A stretch of DNA of 64,000 nucleotides. Source: Opitutaceae bacterium. Lineage in GTDB: Bacteria > Verrucomicrobiota > Verrucomicrobiia > Opitutales > Opitutaceae. The position numbers and the translations under genes are program-made. Location: assembly GCA_003164715.1 (NCBI GenBank), contig PLTZ01000027.1, positions 32,137 through 96,136 of the forward strand. Direction: 5' to 3'. Under the pieces are notes generated by a model. That model was not told the origin of the DNA. It made no database searches and saw nothing but the letters and a program-made list of their open reading frames with translations. Shown here in pieces: positions 19,963 through 28,201 of the stretch (within the stretch, counting starts at the first letter, position 1; every line of letters begins with the position of its first letter).

Positions 19963-22299
19963 ATGCACCGAACCCCGCTCCTCTGCCTCGCCTGCCTGTC
20001 GCTGGCGCTCGCCGGCCCTGCGGCCGCGCAGACGCCGCCCTACAAGGATCCCGCGCAGCCGCTCGAGGCGCGCCTGGCGGACCTCCTCGGCCGGATGACC
20101 CTCGAGGAGAAGGTCGCCCAGCTCCAGGGTTTCCGCACCACCGACCCGCACGCCTTTGACGAGAAGGGCAACTTTGTCGGCGGCGCCGACGCCCCCGCGC
20201 TTGCCAACGGCGCAGGCTCCGTCTGGGCGTGGACGGGCACCCCCGACCGCTTCGCCCGCAACGCCCGCGAGCGGGTCGTGCGCATGAACTCGGTCCAGAA
20301 GTACATGGCCGAGAAGACGCGCCTCGGCATCCCGGTCTTCTCGTTCTCCGAGGCCGTGCACGGCTACATGGCCGCGGGGGCGACCAGCTTCCCGGCGGCC
20401 ATTGCGCTCGGCAGCACGTGGGACCCCGCGCTCCTTGAGCGCGTCTTCGCGGCTGCCGCAGTGGAGGCGAGCGCGCGCGGCGTCCGCCAGGTCCTGGCGC
20501 CCGTCCTCGACCTCGCCCGCGACCCGCGCTGGGGCCGCTTCGACGAGTGCTACGGCGAGGACCCCTACCTGGTCTCCCGGATGGGCATGGCCGCGATCTA
20601 CGGGCTGCAGGGCCGCGACATCCGGATCGGCCCCGAGCATGTCGCCGTGACCCTCAAGCACTTCGCGGGCCACGGCCAGCCCGAGGGCGGCCGCAACATC
20701 GCCCCCGTAGGCTACTCGGACCGCGAGTTCCGGGAGAACCACCTCTATCCCTTCGAGATGGCCGTCCGGGTGGCCCGCGCGCACTCGCTCATGGCCTCCT
20801 ACAACGAGTGGGACGGCGTCCCGAACCATGTGAACCACAAGCTCCTGACCGACATCCTGCGGACGGAGTGGGGCTTTGACGGCTTCGTGATGAGCGACGG
20901 CGGCGGCATCGATGTCGTCTATGAGGACCACCACGCCGCCGCGGGCCCCGCCGAGGCCGGCGTCCTGAGCATCGAGGCCGGCGTGGACTACGACCTCGGG
21001 GGCAAGGGCCGGTGCTTCTCGACCCTGGCCGCCGAGGAGCGGGCCGGGAAGGTGTCGATGGCGGCGATCGACCGGGCGGCCGCCGGAGTCCTGCGCGTGA
21101 AGTTCCTCTGCGGCCTCTTTGACCGGCCCTACACGGATCCCGACCTCTCGGCGAAGGTGACCCACACCGACGCGCACCGGGCGCTGGCCCGCGAGGCGGC
21201 CGAGGAGGCCATGGTGCTCCTTAAGAACGAGCACCACACGCTCCCCTTCGACGCCGCCAAGTTAAAGACCCTCGCGGTCATCGGGCCCAATGCGGCCGAG
21301 GTCCACCTCGGCGGCTATTCCGCCGTGCCGATGGAGGGCGTGAGCGTCCTGCAGGGCATAAAAGACTTCGCGGGCGGCTCCTTCAAGGTCCTCTACGCGG
21401 AGGGGTGCAAGCTGACCGCCAACCATGCTTCGGGCTGGCTCGTGAACGAGAACCCCGTTCCCAACGACAGGGCCGACGACAGCCGCCTTATCGACGAGGC
21501 CGTGGACACGGCGCTAAGGAGCGACGCCATAGTCCTCGTCCTTGGAGAGAACGAGCTCTTGCGCCGGGAGGCGTGGAGCGAGGAGCACCTGGGCGACCGG
21601 GATACCTTGGACCTGGTCGGCCGCCAGCGCGAGCTCGCGGCGGCAGTCCTCGCCACGGGCAAGCCCGTGGCCGTTCTCCTCGTCAACGGAGGCCCCCTCA
21701 CGGTCAGCTACCTCCAGGAGCACGCCCCGGCCATCATCGAGTGCTGGTACCTGGGGGAGGAGACGGGCCCGGCCGTGGCCGACGCGCTCTTCGGCAGGGT
21801 GAGCCCCAGCGGGAAGCTCACGGTCACCTTCCCGCGCTCGGTCGGCCAGCTGCCCGCCTACTACGACCACAAGCCCTCGCGCATGCGCAGCTACGTCCTC
21901 GCCGACTCGACGCCCCTCTATCCGTTCGGCTTTGGCCTGAGCTACGCGAGCTTCGGCTACGGGAACCTCCGGGTCTCGCCGGCGACGATGGGAGCCGGGG
22001 GCACGGCACAGGTCGCGGTCGACGTGACGAACACCGGCGCCGTCAAGGCGGACGAGGTCGTCCAGCTCTACGTTCACGCGGTCGTGAGCCTTCCCGTGCG
22101 GCCGGTCGAGGAGCTCAAGGACTTCCAGAGGGTCACCCTAGCCCCCGGAGAAACGCGCACGGTCTCGTTCGACGTCGGCCCCGACCAGCTTCAGGCGTAC
22201 GACCTCGCCATGCGCCGGACGGTGCAACCGGGTGACTTCGAGATCCTTGTCGGAAAATCCTCCGCCGATGTCCTGAAGGCCACGCTCCGGGTGGAGTAG
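19963..22299 (+). CDS. Secreted GH3 family beta-glycosidase
   Basis: Exported beta-glucosidase or beta-xylosidase, 778 residues. A signal peptide with cleavage after AAAQ is followed by the (beta/alpha)8 domain and the (alpha/beta)6 sandwich, then a C-terminal fibronectin-III-like domain (TNTGAVKADEVVQLYVHA). The likely nucleophile is Asp312 in FVMSDGGG; most GH3 enzymes read SDW here. Motifs KHFAGHGQPEGGRN and DPRWGRFDECYGEDPYL are intact. It follows the TonB-type gene by 30 bases and may be cotranscribed with it. The glycosidase specificity cannot be assigned confidently; the overall sequence is closest to the xylosidase/glucosidase BglX-Xyl3A type. Confidence 0.92.
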   Translation: MHRTPLLCLACLSLALAGPAAAQTPPYKDPAQPLEARLADLLGRMTLEEKVAQLQGFRTTDPHAFDEKGNFVGGADAPALANGAGSVWAWTGTPDRFARNARERVVRMNSVQKYMAEKTRLGIPVFSFSEAVHGYMAAGATSFPAAIALGSTWDPALLERVFAAAAVEASARGVRQVLAPVLDLARDPRWGRFDECYGEDPYLVSRMGMAAIYGLQGRDIRIGPEHVAVTLKHFAGHGQPEGGRNIAPVGYSDREFRENHLYPFEMAVRVARAHSLMASYNEWDGVPNHVNHKLLTDILRTEWGFDGFVMSDGGGIDVVYEDHHAAAGPAEAGVLSIEAGVDYDLGGKGRCFSTLAAEERAGKVSMAAIDRAAAGVLRVKFLCGLFDRPYTDPDLSAKVTHTDAHRALAREAAEEAMVLLKNEHHTLPFDAAKLKTLAVIGPNAAEVHLGGYSAVPMEGVSVLQGIKDFAGGSFKVLYAEGCKLTANHASGWLVNENPVPNDRADDSRLIDEAVDTALRSDAIVLVLGENELLRREAWSEEHLGDRDTLDLVGRQRELAAAVLATGKPVAVLLVNGGPLTVSYLQEHAPAIIECWYLGEETGPAVADALFGRVSPSGKLTVTFPRSVGQLPAYYDHKPSRMRSYVLADSTPLYPFGFGLSYASFGYGNLRVSPATMGAGGTAQVAVDVTNTGAVKADEVVQLYVHAVVSLPVRPVEELKDFQRVTLAPGETRTVSFDVGPDQLQAYDLAMRRTVQPGDFEILVGKSSADVLKATLRVE

Positions 22300-22399
22300 G
22301 GGCCCGCCCGCCGCCGGTCGCTGCTTCGGCCGCTTTGGCCCGGCGCGTTTCGGCGGCGTCCGCCGGAGCCGGGTGCGCAATAAGGGTGTGGCACCCACG

Positions 22400-22424
22400 G
22401 GGCATCGAACCCGGTTCGATGCCC
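22400..22424. terminator. Hairpin downstream of GH3 gene, possible terminator
   Basis: A perfect 11-bp stem (GGGCATCGAAC with GTTCGATGCCC) around a 3-base loop, about 100 bases after the GH3 stop. On the + strand it is followed by TACTAAAAAAAATTTT, not an ideal U-run. On the - strand the adjacent AAAATTTTTTTT follows a small GC stem, so the region may end transcripts from both sides. Confidence 0.45.
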
Positions 22425-22479
22425 TACTAAAAAAAATTTTGGGCGAGTGAGCCCGGGCCTACTTGCGGCTGTTTCGGCC

Positions 22480-22507
22480 GCCCGACAATGTCGGGCTATT
22501 CATTTTC
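22480..22507 (+). terminator. Rho-independent terminator candidate
   Basis: GCCCGA (22480-22485) pairs with TCGGGC (22491-22496) around a 5-base loop and is followed by the T-rich TATTCATTTTC on the + strand. It lies between the GH3 gene and the convergent lysine-rich micro-ORF. A second small stem (GCGGCT/GGCCGC) precedes it. Confidence 0.5.
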
Positions 22508-22554
22508 TGTCGCCGCTTATCCGATGCTCCTCGCCTCAACGGCAGTGCCGTTAG

Positions 22555-22617
22555 TTACTTCTTCTTCGACTTCGATTTCTTCTTCGAAACGACTTTCTTA
22601 GCTTTCTTCTTAGCCAT
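22555..22617 (-). CDS. 20-residue lysine-rich microprotein
   Basis: A 20-codon frame with ATG at 22615-22617 and TAA at 22555-22557, containing 12 lysines, plus Val, Ser and Ala only. It is too short for standard gene finders, but a strong Shine-Dalgarno AAGGAG sits 8 bases before the ATG, and a plausible promoter and a stem-loop leader lie upstream. Its composition resembles Lys/Ala-rich basic tails of histone H1-like DNA-binding proteins. Similar short Lys-rich frames are, to my recollection, annotated in Verrucomicrobia. Function is unknown; nucleic-acid binding is inferred from charge only. Confidence 0.6.
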   Translation of the reverse strand: MAKKKAKKVVSKKKSKSKKK

Positions 22618-22625
22618 GGTGGGTT

Positions 22626-22631
22626 CTCCTT
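22626..22631 (-). promoter_or_regulatory. Shine-Dalgarno of the lysine-rich micro-ORF
   Basis: AAGGAG on the - strand, 8 bases before the ATG at 22617. It is among the strongest ribosome sites seen in the window and is the main reason the 20-codon frame is believed. Confidence 0.7.
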
Positions 22632-22649
22632 CGCTTAGGGTTGTCTCGT

Positions 22650-22674
22650 ATCCGGAAAAATTATTCTTCCGGAT
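22650..22674 (-). promoter_or_regulatory. 5' leader stem-loop of the lysine-rich micro-ORF
   Basis: ATCCGGAA (22650-22657) and TTCCGGAT (22667-22674) form a perfect 8-bp stem with a 9-base A/T-rich loop, between the putative promoter and the Shine-Dalgarno. Might stabilise or regulate the leader. Confidence 0.5.
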
Positions 22675-22685
22675 TCGTTGAGCAC

Positions 22686-22714
22686 ATTGTCGCCCATCGT
22701 CGCGGCATTGTAAA
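22686..22714 (-). promoter_or_regulatory. Putative sigma-70 promoter of the lysine-rich micro-ORF
   Basis: On the - strand TTTACA (22714-22709) and GACAAT (22691-22686) are separated by 17 bases, matching 5 of 6 and 4 of 6 consensus positions. Transcription would begin about 60 bases before the ATG, with the stem-loop inside the leader. Confidence 0.45.
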
Positions 22715-22822
22715 CAACTGTCGTATCGCAAAACGCGAAAACTTTTCCTGCGCCCGGCGGCCCAAATCGCGCGGATTGCGCGCAAATTGCGGCCGCCCGT
22801 GTATCCATTTACCCGATAAGTC

Positions 22823-23323
22823 TCAGGCCGGCCACTTCGGCGCCGCGGGCGCGGAGATCGCCTCCCCGGGGATCGGGCGCTTGCGGTACTCCGAATAGTC
22901 CGGCACGATCCGCTGGTACGTCTTGTCCATGAGCGGCGAGGAGATGATGAAGTCCGCGGAGGCGCGGTCGCACGCGATCGGGATGTTCCAGACGACCGCC
23001 ATCCGCAGGAGCGCCTTCACGTCGGGATCGTGGGGCTGCGGCTCGAGCGGGTCCCAGAAGAAGATGAGGAAGTCGATGTCGCCCTCGACGATCTTCGAGC
23101 CGATCTGCTGGTCGCCGCCGAGAGGCCCGCTCTCGAGGCGCTTGATCGGGAACTTGAGCTCCTTCTCCAGGACGGCGCCGGTCGTGCCCGTCGCGTAGAC
23201 CTTGTGGTGGGCGAGGAGGTCGCGGTTGAACTTCGCCCATTCGATCAGGTCGCGCTTCTTGTTGTCGTGGGCGACGAGCGCGATCTTCTTGTTAAGCCCC
23301 ATTTCGATCGTCTTGTATTTCAT
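22823..23323 (-). CDS. mgsA: Methylglyoxal synthase
   Basis: Converts dihydroxyacetone phosphate to methylglyoxal and phosphate, a bypass that relieves phosphosugar stress. At 166 residues, its active-site residues fall at the same numbers as in the E. coli enzyme: Asp20, Asp71 in GGDQQ, Asp91, His98 and Asp101 ([12 protein letters not shown]). The TGTTG phosphate-binding loop is present at residues 45-49. The ATG at 23323 is used; a Met at residue 8 is a possible alternative, and the longer open frame upstream is rejected because it has no family similarity. Confidence 0.94.
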   Translation of the reverse strand: MKYKTIEMGLNKKIALVAHDNKKRDLIEWAKFNRDLLAHHKVYATGTTGAVLEKELKFPIKRLESGPLGGDQQIGSKIVEGDIDFLIFFWDPLEPQPHDPDVKALLRMAVVWNIPIACDRASADFIISSPLMDKTYQRIVPDYSEYRKRPIPGEAISAPAAPKWPA

Positions 23324-23470
23324 CGGGTGAAGTGGTTGGCCCGCGTCACGGGCCGCCGCGATCCTGGCGCTCTCCGGCTCCCCGGGCGAGCACATAGAGC
23401 CGGGCCCGCCGCCGCTTGCGGCCCACATGGCACTCGCCGCCGCGGCGCCTCGGCCCCATGATGCCCTGGG

Positions 23471-24307
23471 ATGACACTGATCGGGAGACGCAGCAGGCTC
23501 TGGGTGACGAGGATCGCGACTCCGGGGGTGTACCTGGACGGCGGCGCGCGGGGGGAGATCCTGATGCCGGGCCGCTACGTGCCGAAGGGCACGCTTGTCG
23601 GCGAGTTGTTCGACGTCTTTGTCCACCGCGACTCGGAGGACCGCCTGGTCGCCACCCCCGAGAGGCCGCTCGCGATGGTCGGCGAGTTCGCCGCGCTTCG
23701 CGTCTCCAGCGTTAATCCCCGGATCGGGGCCTTCCTCGACTGGGGGCTCGCCAAGGATCTGCTGCTGCCGATCCGCGAGCAGAGCCGCCGCGTGAGCCCC
23801 GGGGAGACGGTGGTCGCCTACGTGTTCGTCGACGTTAAGACCGACCGCATCGTGGCGACCACGAGGCTCGAGCGCCGCCTAAACGTGACCCCGCCCGCCT
23901 ACGTGCCGGGGCAGCCGGTCGAGCTCCTCGTGGCCGCCCGCACGGCGCTCGGCTACAGCGCCATCGTCTGCAGCGCGCACATGGGGCTGCTCTACCACAA
24001 CGAGCTTCCCGAGCCCCTCAAGGTCGGGCAGAGGCTCGACGGATACGTCCGGGCCGTGCGCCCCGACGGGAAGATCGACCTGACGCTCAATCCCTCGGGC
24101 TACGGGCGCGTGGCGCCCCTGAAGGAGCAGGTGCTCGAGGCGCTCGCCGCCTCAAAGGGGGCGCTCCCGCTATCGGACGCGAGCTCTCCGGCGGAGATCC
24201 GCAGCGTCTTCGGGGTGAGCAAGAAGGCCTTCAAGCAGGCGATAGGGGCGCTCTACAAGGAGCGGCGGATCACCATCGGGGAGCGCGGCATCAGGCTCGC
24301 CCCGTAG
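23471..24307 (+). CDS. cvfB: CvfB-type S1-domain RNA-binding protein
   Basis: 278-residue protein with repeated S1-like OB folds and a C-terminal winged helix, as in CvfB/YitL. Typical segments: [18 protein letters not shown] (S1 domain), [23 protein letters not shown] (another S1 domain) and the winged-helix end [21 protein letters not shown]. In Firmicutes, CvfB influences virulence and RNA metabolism; here the role is inferred from family. Divergent from mgsA with a 147-base gap. Confidence 0.88.
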   Translation: MTLIGRRSRLWVTRIATPGVYLDGGARGEILMPGRYVPKGTLVGELFDVFVHRDSEDRLVATPERPLAMVGEFAALRVSSVNPRIGAFLDWGLAKDLLLPIREQSRRVSPGETVVAYVFVDVKTDRIVATTRLERRLNVTPPAYVPGQPVELLVAARTALGYSAIVCSAHMGLLYHNELPEPLKVGQRLDGYVRAVRPDGKIDLTLNPSGYGRVAPLKEQVLEALAASKGALPLSDASSPAEIRSVFGVSKKAFKQAIGALYKERRITIGERGIRLAP

Positions 24308-24376
24308 CGGGCGGCGGGATTCCCGCAGGCGGGCCTTGCGAATGCAGCCGTTCCTCGTTTGTTGCGGTCCCAAACT

Positions 24377-24802
24377 ATGAAACGAAACGCATCCGCAGTC
24401 TGGCACGGCAACCTCAAGTCGGGCAGGGGCACGCTCTCCACCGACAGCACGGTCCTAAAGGACACCCCATACTCCTTCACCTCCCGCTTCGAGTCCGGGG
24501 TGGGGACCAACCCGGAGGAGCTGATCGCCGCCGCGCACGCGGGATGCTTCACGATGGCGCTCGCCGCCGCCCTGGAAAAGGCCGGGCACGTCGCGGATAC
24601 GCTCAGCACCACGGCCGCGGTGACGCTCGAGAACCAACCCAAGACGGGCTGGACCCTCTGCGCGGTCCACCTCACCACCTCGGCGAAGGTGCCCGGCATC
24701 GACGCCGCCGCGTTCGCGGAGGTCGCCGCGGGGGCGAAGGCCAATTGCCCGGTGTCCCGCGTCCTCAACGCCGCCATCACGCTCGACGCGAGGCTCGCCT
24801 GA
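24377..24802 (+). CDS. OsmC/Ohr-family peroxiredoxin
   Basis: Thiol peroxidase of the OsmC family that reduces organic hydroperoxides. The two conserved cysteines are Cys57 (AAAHAGCFTM) and Cys124 (ANCPVSRVL), and ESGVGTNPEELIAAAHAGC is the family signature. At 141 residues it is the size of OsmC proper rather than the larger YhfA type. The ATG at 24377 is preferred over one six codons upstream. Follows cvfB by about 70 bases on the same strand. Confidence 0.92.
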   Translation: MKRNASAVWHGNLKSGRGTLSTDSTVLKDTPYSFTSRFESGVGTNPEELIAAAHAGCFTMALAAALEKAGHVADTLSTTAAVTLENQPKTGWTLCAVHLTTSAKVPGIDAAAFAEVAAGAKANCPVSRVLNAAITLDARLA

Positions 24803-24824
24803 AGCGCGGCCTGGACGGACGGCC

Positions 24825-26576
24825 CTAGTCCGTCTCGGCGAACTGCAGCGCGTGCAGCCGCGCGTAGATCCCGCCGAGCGCCAGGAGCTCGACGTGGGTG
24901 CCCCGCTCGGCAAGCCGGCCCTGGTCCATGACCAGGATGAGGTCCGCCTTCTGCACCGTCGAGAGCCTGTGGGCGATGACGAAGGTCGTGCGGCCCTGCA
25001 TCACCCGCTCCATCGCCTGCTGGATCAGGCGCTCGGAGGCCAGGTCGAGGGCGCTGGTCGCCTCGTCGAAGATGAGGATGCGGGGGTTCTTGATGATGGC
25101 GCGCGCGATCGCGATGCGCTGGCGCTGGCCGCCTGACATCTGCGCCCCGCGCTCCCCGACGACCGTGCTGTAGCCGTCCGGCAGCTTGACAATGAACTCG
25201 TGCGCGTTGGCGACCGTCGCGGCGGCGATGATCTCCTCCCGCGTCGCCTCCGGCTTCCCGTACTTCAGGTTGTCCTCGAGCGTGCCCGAGAAGAGCACGT
25301 TCTCCTGGAGCACGATGCCGATCTGGCGGCGGAACGAGTCGGCCGTCGCCTTGCGCAGGTCGTGCCCGTCGACAAGCACCTCGCCGCTCGCCGGGTCGTA
25401 GAAGCGGGCCAGCAGGTTGATGATGGTGCTCTTGCCGGAGCCGCTGGGGCCCACGATCGCCGCGACCTGCCCGGCCCGGACGCTGAACGACACGTCCCTG
25501 AGCGTGCGCGGCCCGCCCGGCCGCGAGGCCTCCACGTCGTAGTCGAAGCTGACCCGCCTGAACTCCACGTCGCCGCGAAGGGGGGGCAGGGGGACCGCGT
25601 CCGGCAGGTCCGTCACCTCGGGCTTCGTGTCGAGGAGCGCGAAGACGTTCTCAAGCCCCGTGATCGCCCGCTGGAACACCGTGGCCAGGTCGACGAACCG
25701 CACGATCGGCGGGAAGACGAAGGCGATGTAGGCGTTGAACGCGACCAAGGTGCCGACGCCCATCTCGCCCCGGATCACCAGGAGCCCGCCGTAGCCGAGG
25801 ACGATCAGCGCGCCGACCGATCCCAGCAGGTCGGCGATCACGGCGAGCTTCGTGTTGCGCATCACGATCCGGGAGTAGTTGAAGAAGTCCGCGTTGATGC
25901 CGCTCGAGAAGGTCGTGATCTCGCCCTCCTCGCGGACGAAGGACTTGATGACGCGGGCGCTCGAGACCTTCTCGTGGAGGAACCCCATCACGCGGTCCCA
26001 GTTCTGGCGGTGGGTCCGGCTTTCCTCGCGCATACGCCGGCGGTTGTAGAGGTAGTTGAAGACGAAGAGCGGCATGACCGCGCAGGTGGCCGCGGCCAGG
26101 CGCCAGTCCACGTAGAAGAGGAACCCGATGACGGCGACGACCGTGACCGAGTCCGCGATCAGGTTAATGAGGAAGCCGTTCGTCAGGTTGTAGACCTCGC
26201 CCGTGTCCTGGCTTATCCGGGAGACGGTCTGGCCGGTGTGCGTCCGGTCGTAGTAGCGCAGCGAGAGGGTCTGCAGGTGGGCGAAGAGGTGGATCCGCAG
26301 GTCGCACACGAGCCGCATCGCGGCGTTCTGGAGCACCCGGTTGCGCACCATCGTGAGCCACGCCCGCAGGATGAAGAGCGCCGAGAAGAGCGTGAGGAGG
26401 CGCGCCAGGAGGCCGAGGTCCTTCTGGGGCAAAGCCTTGTCGATGATGAGCTTCAGGATCCACGGCGCCGGCAAGGTCAGCAGGGTCGCCATGAGGATGA
26501 GGCCGACGCCAAGGGAGATCTTGGCGGCATGGGGCCGGCACAGCCCGAGAAACCTCCGAAACGGCGATCGGTTCAC
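24825..26576 (-). CDS. MsbA-like ABC exporter (fused permease and ATPase)
   Basis: Half-transporter of 583 residues: six transmembrane helices in the first ~320 residues, then the nucleotide-binding domain with Walker A GPSGSGKST (near 375), signature MSGGQRQR and Walker B ILIFDEATSALD. Homodimers of this type flip lipid A, lipids or export drugs. The signature begins MSGGQ rather than LSGGQ, a common variant. No accessory gene suggests the cargo. It is divergent from pyk. Confidence 0.9.
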   Translation of the reverse strand: MNRSPFRRFLGLCRPHAAKISLGVGLILMATLLTLPAPWILKLIIDKALPQKDLGLLARLLTLFSALFILRAWLTMVRNRVLQNAAMRLVCDLRIHLFAHLQTLSLRYYDRTHTGQTVSRISQDTGEVYNLTNGFLINLIADSVTVVAVIGFLFYVDWRLAAATCAVMPLFVFNYLYNRRRMREESRTHRQNWDRVMGFLHEKVSSARVIKSFVREEGEITTFSSGINADFFNYSRIVMRNTKLAVIADLLGSVGALIVLGYGGLLVIRGEMGVGTLVAFNAYIAFVFPPIVRFVDLATVFQRAITGLENVFALLDTKPEVTDLPDAVPLPPLRGDVEFRRVSFDYDVEASRPGGPRTLRDVSFSVRAGQVAAIVGPSGSGKSTIINLLARFYDPASGEVLVDGHDLRKATADSFRRQIGIVLQENVLFSGTLEDNLKYGKPEATREEIIAAATVANAHEFIVKLPDGYSTVVGERGAQMSGGQRQRIAIARAIIKNPRILIFDEATSALDLASERLIQQAMERVMQGRTTFVIAHRLSTVQKADLILVMDQGRLAERGTHVELLALGGIYARLHALQFAETD

Positions 26577-26734
26577 CGGCTCGAACTAAGCGATCCGCGG
26601 CCCGGCGCCAGACCAAACCGCCGGCCCGGCCCTCGTCCGCGCCCGCCCCGCAACGCGGGGCCTCCTTTGCGGCCCCGCCGAGATTTGTTGGAAGTCGGCT
26701 GGAATTCGGCACCGCTCGTGCTACCCCTTGGGGC

Positions 26735-28183
26735 GTGAATCCGCCGCCCCCCGCCGCATCGACACCCAAGGCGGCCTTCCGCCTCACCAAGATCATCTTC
26801 ACCCTCGGCCCCTCCACGCAGGACGAGGCGATGCTTGAGAAACTCATCCTCGCGGGCGTCGACGTCTGCCGGCTCAACATGGCCCACGCCGACGAGGCGT
26901 GGACCCGCACGATGATCCGGCGCGTGCGCGAGGTCTGCCGCAGGACCCAGCGCCACATCGCGCTTCTCATGGACGTGAAGGGCCCGGAGATCCGGACGGG
27001 CGACCTTGCCGAGCCGGTGGACTTGGTCGCCGGCCAGCTGATCGACCTCATGCCGGGGCCGGGCGAGCCCGAGGACGGGGTGTTCGCGGTCGGCGTCAAC
27101 TATCCCCTGATGGGCGGGGACGTCCGGGCCGGCACCGTCGTCCTGGTCGACAGCGGCCTCATCCGGCTCGAGGTACAGAGCACGTCGCCCTCCCGGGTCC
27201 GCTGCCGCGTTGTCGTGCCGGCCAAGCTCCACAGCCGCCGGCACATCAACCTGCCCGGGGTGAAGGTCCGGCTTCCGGCCCTGACGCCGAAGGACCGCGC
27301 CGACATCGAGGTCGGCGTCGAGGAGCAGGTCGACTTCTTCGCGCTGTCGTTCGTGCGCGAGGCCGACGACATCGACATCCTGCGGCGGCTGCTCTCGGAC
27401 CTCAAGAGCTCGGCGCGCATCGTCGCAAAGGTCGAGGACCAGTCGGGCATCACCAACCTGGACGAGATCATCGTGGCCTCGGACGCGGTGATGATCGCCC
27501 GGGGCGACTTGGGGATCGAGGTGCCGATGGAGACGCTCCCCTTGTTCCAGAAGATGGCCGTCGAGGCCTGCATCAGGCACCGCAAGCCGGTCATCGTGGC
27601 GACCCACCTGCTCGAGTCGATGATCACCTCCCCGGTCCCCACGCGGGCGGAGGTGAGCGACATCGCGAGCGCCGTCTGGTCCACCGCGGACGCGATCATG
27701 CTCTCGGGCGAGACCGCGACCGGCCTGTACCCGCTCGAGTGCGTCCAGTTCATGAAGCGGGTCGCGGGGAGGGTCGAGGAGAGCGAGCCCAAGGGCTACA
27801 ACACGGCGCTTCCGCTCAAGAACAACAAGGACCGCCTGCTGCGCTCCGCGGTCGTCCTGGCCCAGGAGCTCGGGGATTCGGGCATCGTGGTCTTCACGCG
27901 CAACGGCTTCCTGCCCCAGTCGCTCGCCGCCCTGCGCGCCAAGCGCTGCCCGATCTACGCGTTCACGGACGAGCCGCAGGTCTTCCGCCACATGCTGCTC
28001 ATGTGGGGGGTCGAGCCGTTCCTGATGCCGTTCGCGGCCGACCCTGAAGAGGTGATCTGCGCCGCGTTTGCCTACCTGCTCCGCAGGAACTGGGTGAGGC
28101 AGGGCGACTGGATGGTGGTGGTGACAAACGTCCTGGCGGGAAAGAAGACGATCGACACGATCCAGATGCGGCCGGTGGAGTGA
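26735..28183 (+). CDS. pyk: Pyruvate kinase
   Basis: Last step of glycolysis, phosphoenolpyruvate to pyruvate with ATP formation. 482 residues with the active-site sequences KIIFTLGPSTQ, DVKGPEIRTG, the catalytic lysine in IVAKVEDQSG and the signature IARGDLGIEVP followed by SGETATG. The start codon is GTG at 26735, with a short Pro/Ala-rich lead before the conserved TKIIFTLGPS. No clear Shine-Dalgarno is visible. The C-terminal domain, where allosteric effectors bind, is present. Confidence 0.95.
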   Translation: MNPPPPAASTPKAAFRLTKIIFTLGPSTQDEAMLEKLILAGVDVCRLNMAHADEAWTRTMIRRVREVCRRTQRHIALLMDVKGPEIRTGDLAEPVDLVAGQLIDLMPGPGEPEDGVFAVGVNYPLMGGDVRAGTVVLVDSGLIRLEVQSTSPSRVRCRVVVPAKLHSRRHINLPGVKVRLPALTPKDRADIEVGVEEQVDFFALSFVREADDIDILRRLLSDLKSSARIVAKVEDQSGITNLDEIIVASDAVMIARGDLGIEVPMETLPLFQKMAVEACIRHRKPVIVATHLLESMITSPVPTRAEVSDIASAVWSTADAIMLSGETATGLYPLECVQFMKRVAGRVEESEPKGYNTALPLKNNKDRLLRSAVVLAQELGDSGIVVFTRNGFLPQSLAALRAKRCPIYAFTDEPQVFRHMLLMWGVEPFLMPFAADPEEVICAAFAYLLRRNWVRQGDWMVVVTNVLAGKKTIDTIQMRPVE

Positions 28184-28201
28184 ACCCTCCGGTGGGGCCC
28201 C

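Noticed and set aside
19018..21237. 739-codon minus-strand frame
   Set aside because: Antisense to exbD, tonB-like and GH3 genes; high GC gives long stop-free antisense frames. Composition is Arg/Gly/Leu/Val/Asp-biased without family motifs.
22400..22424. tRNA- or tmRNA-like 3' end suggested by GGTTCGATGCCC
   Set aside because: No acceptor stem, anticodon arm or T-loop geometry can be built; the sequence is fully explained by an 11-bp hairpin.
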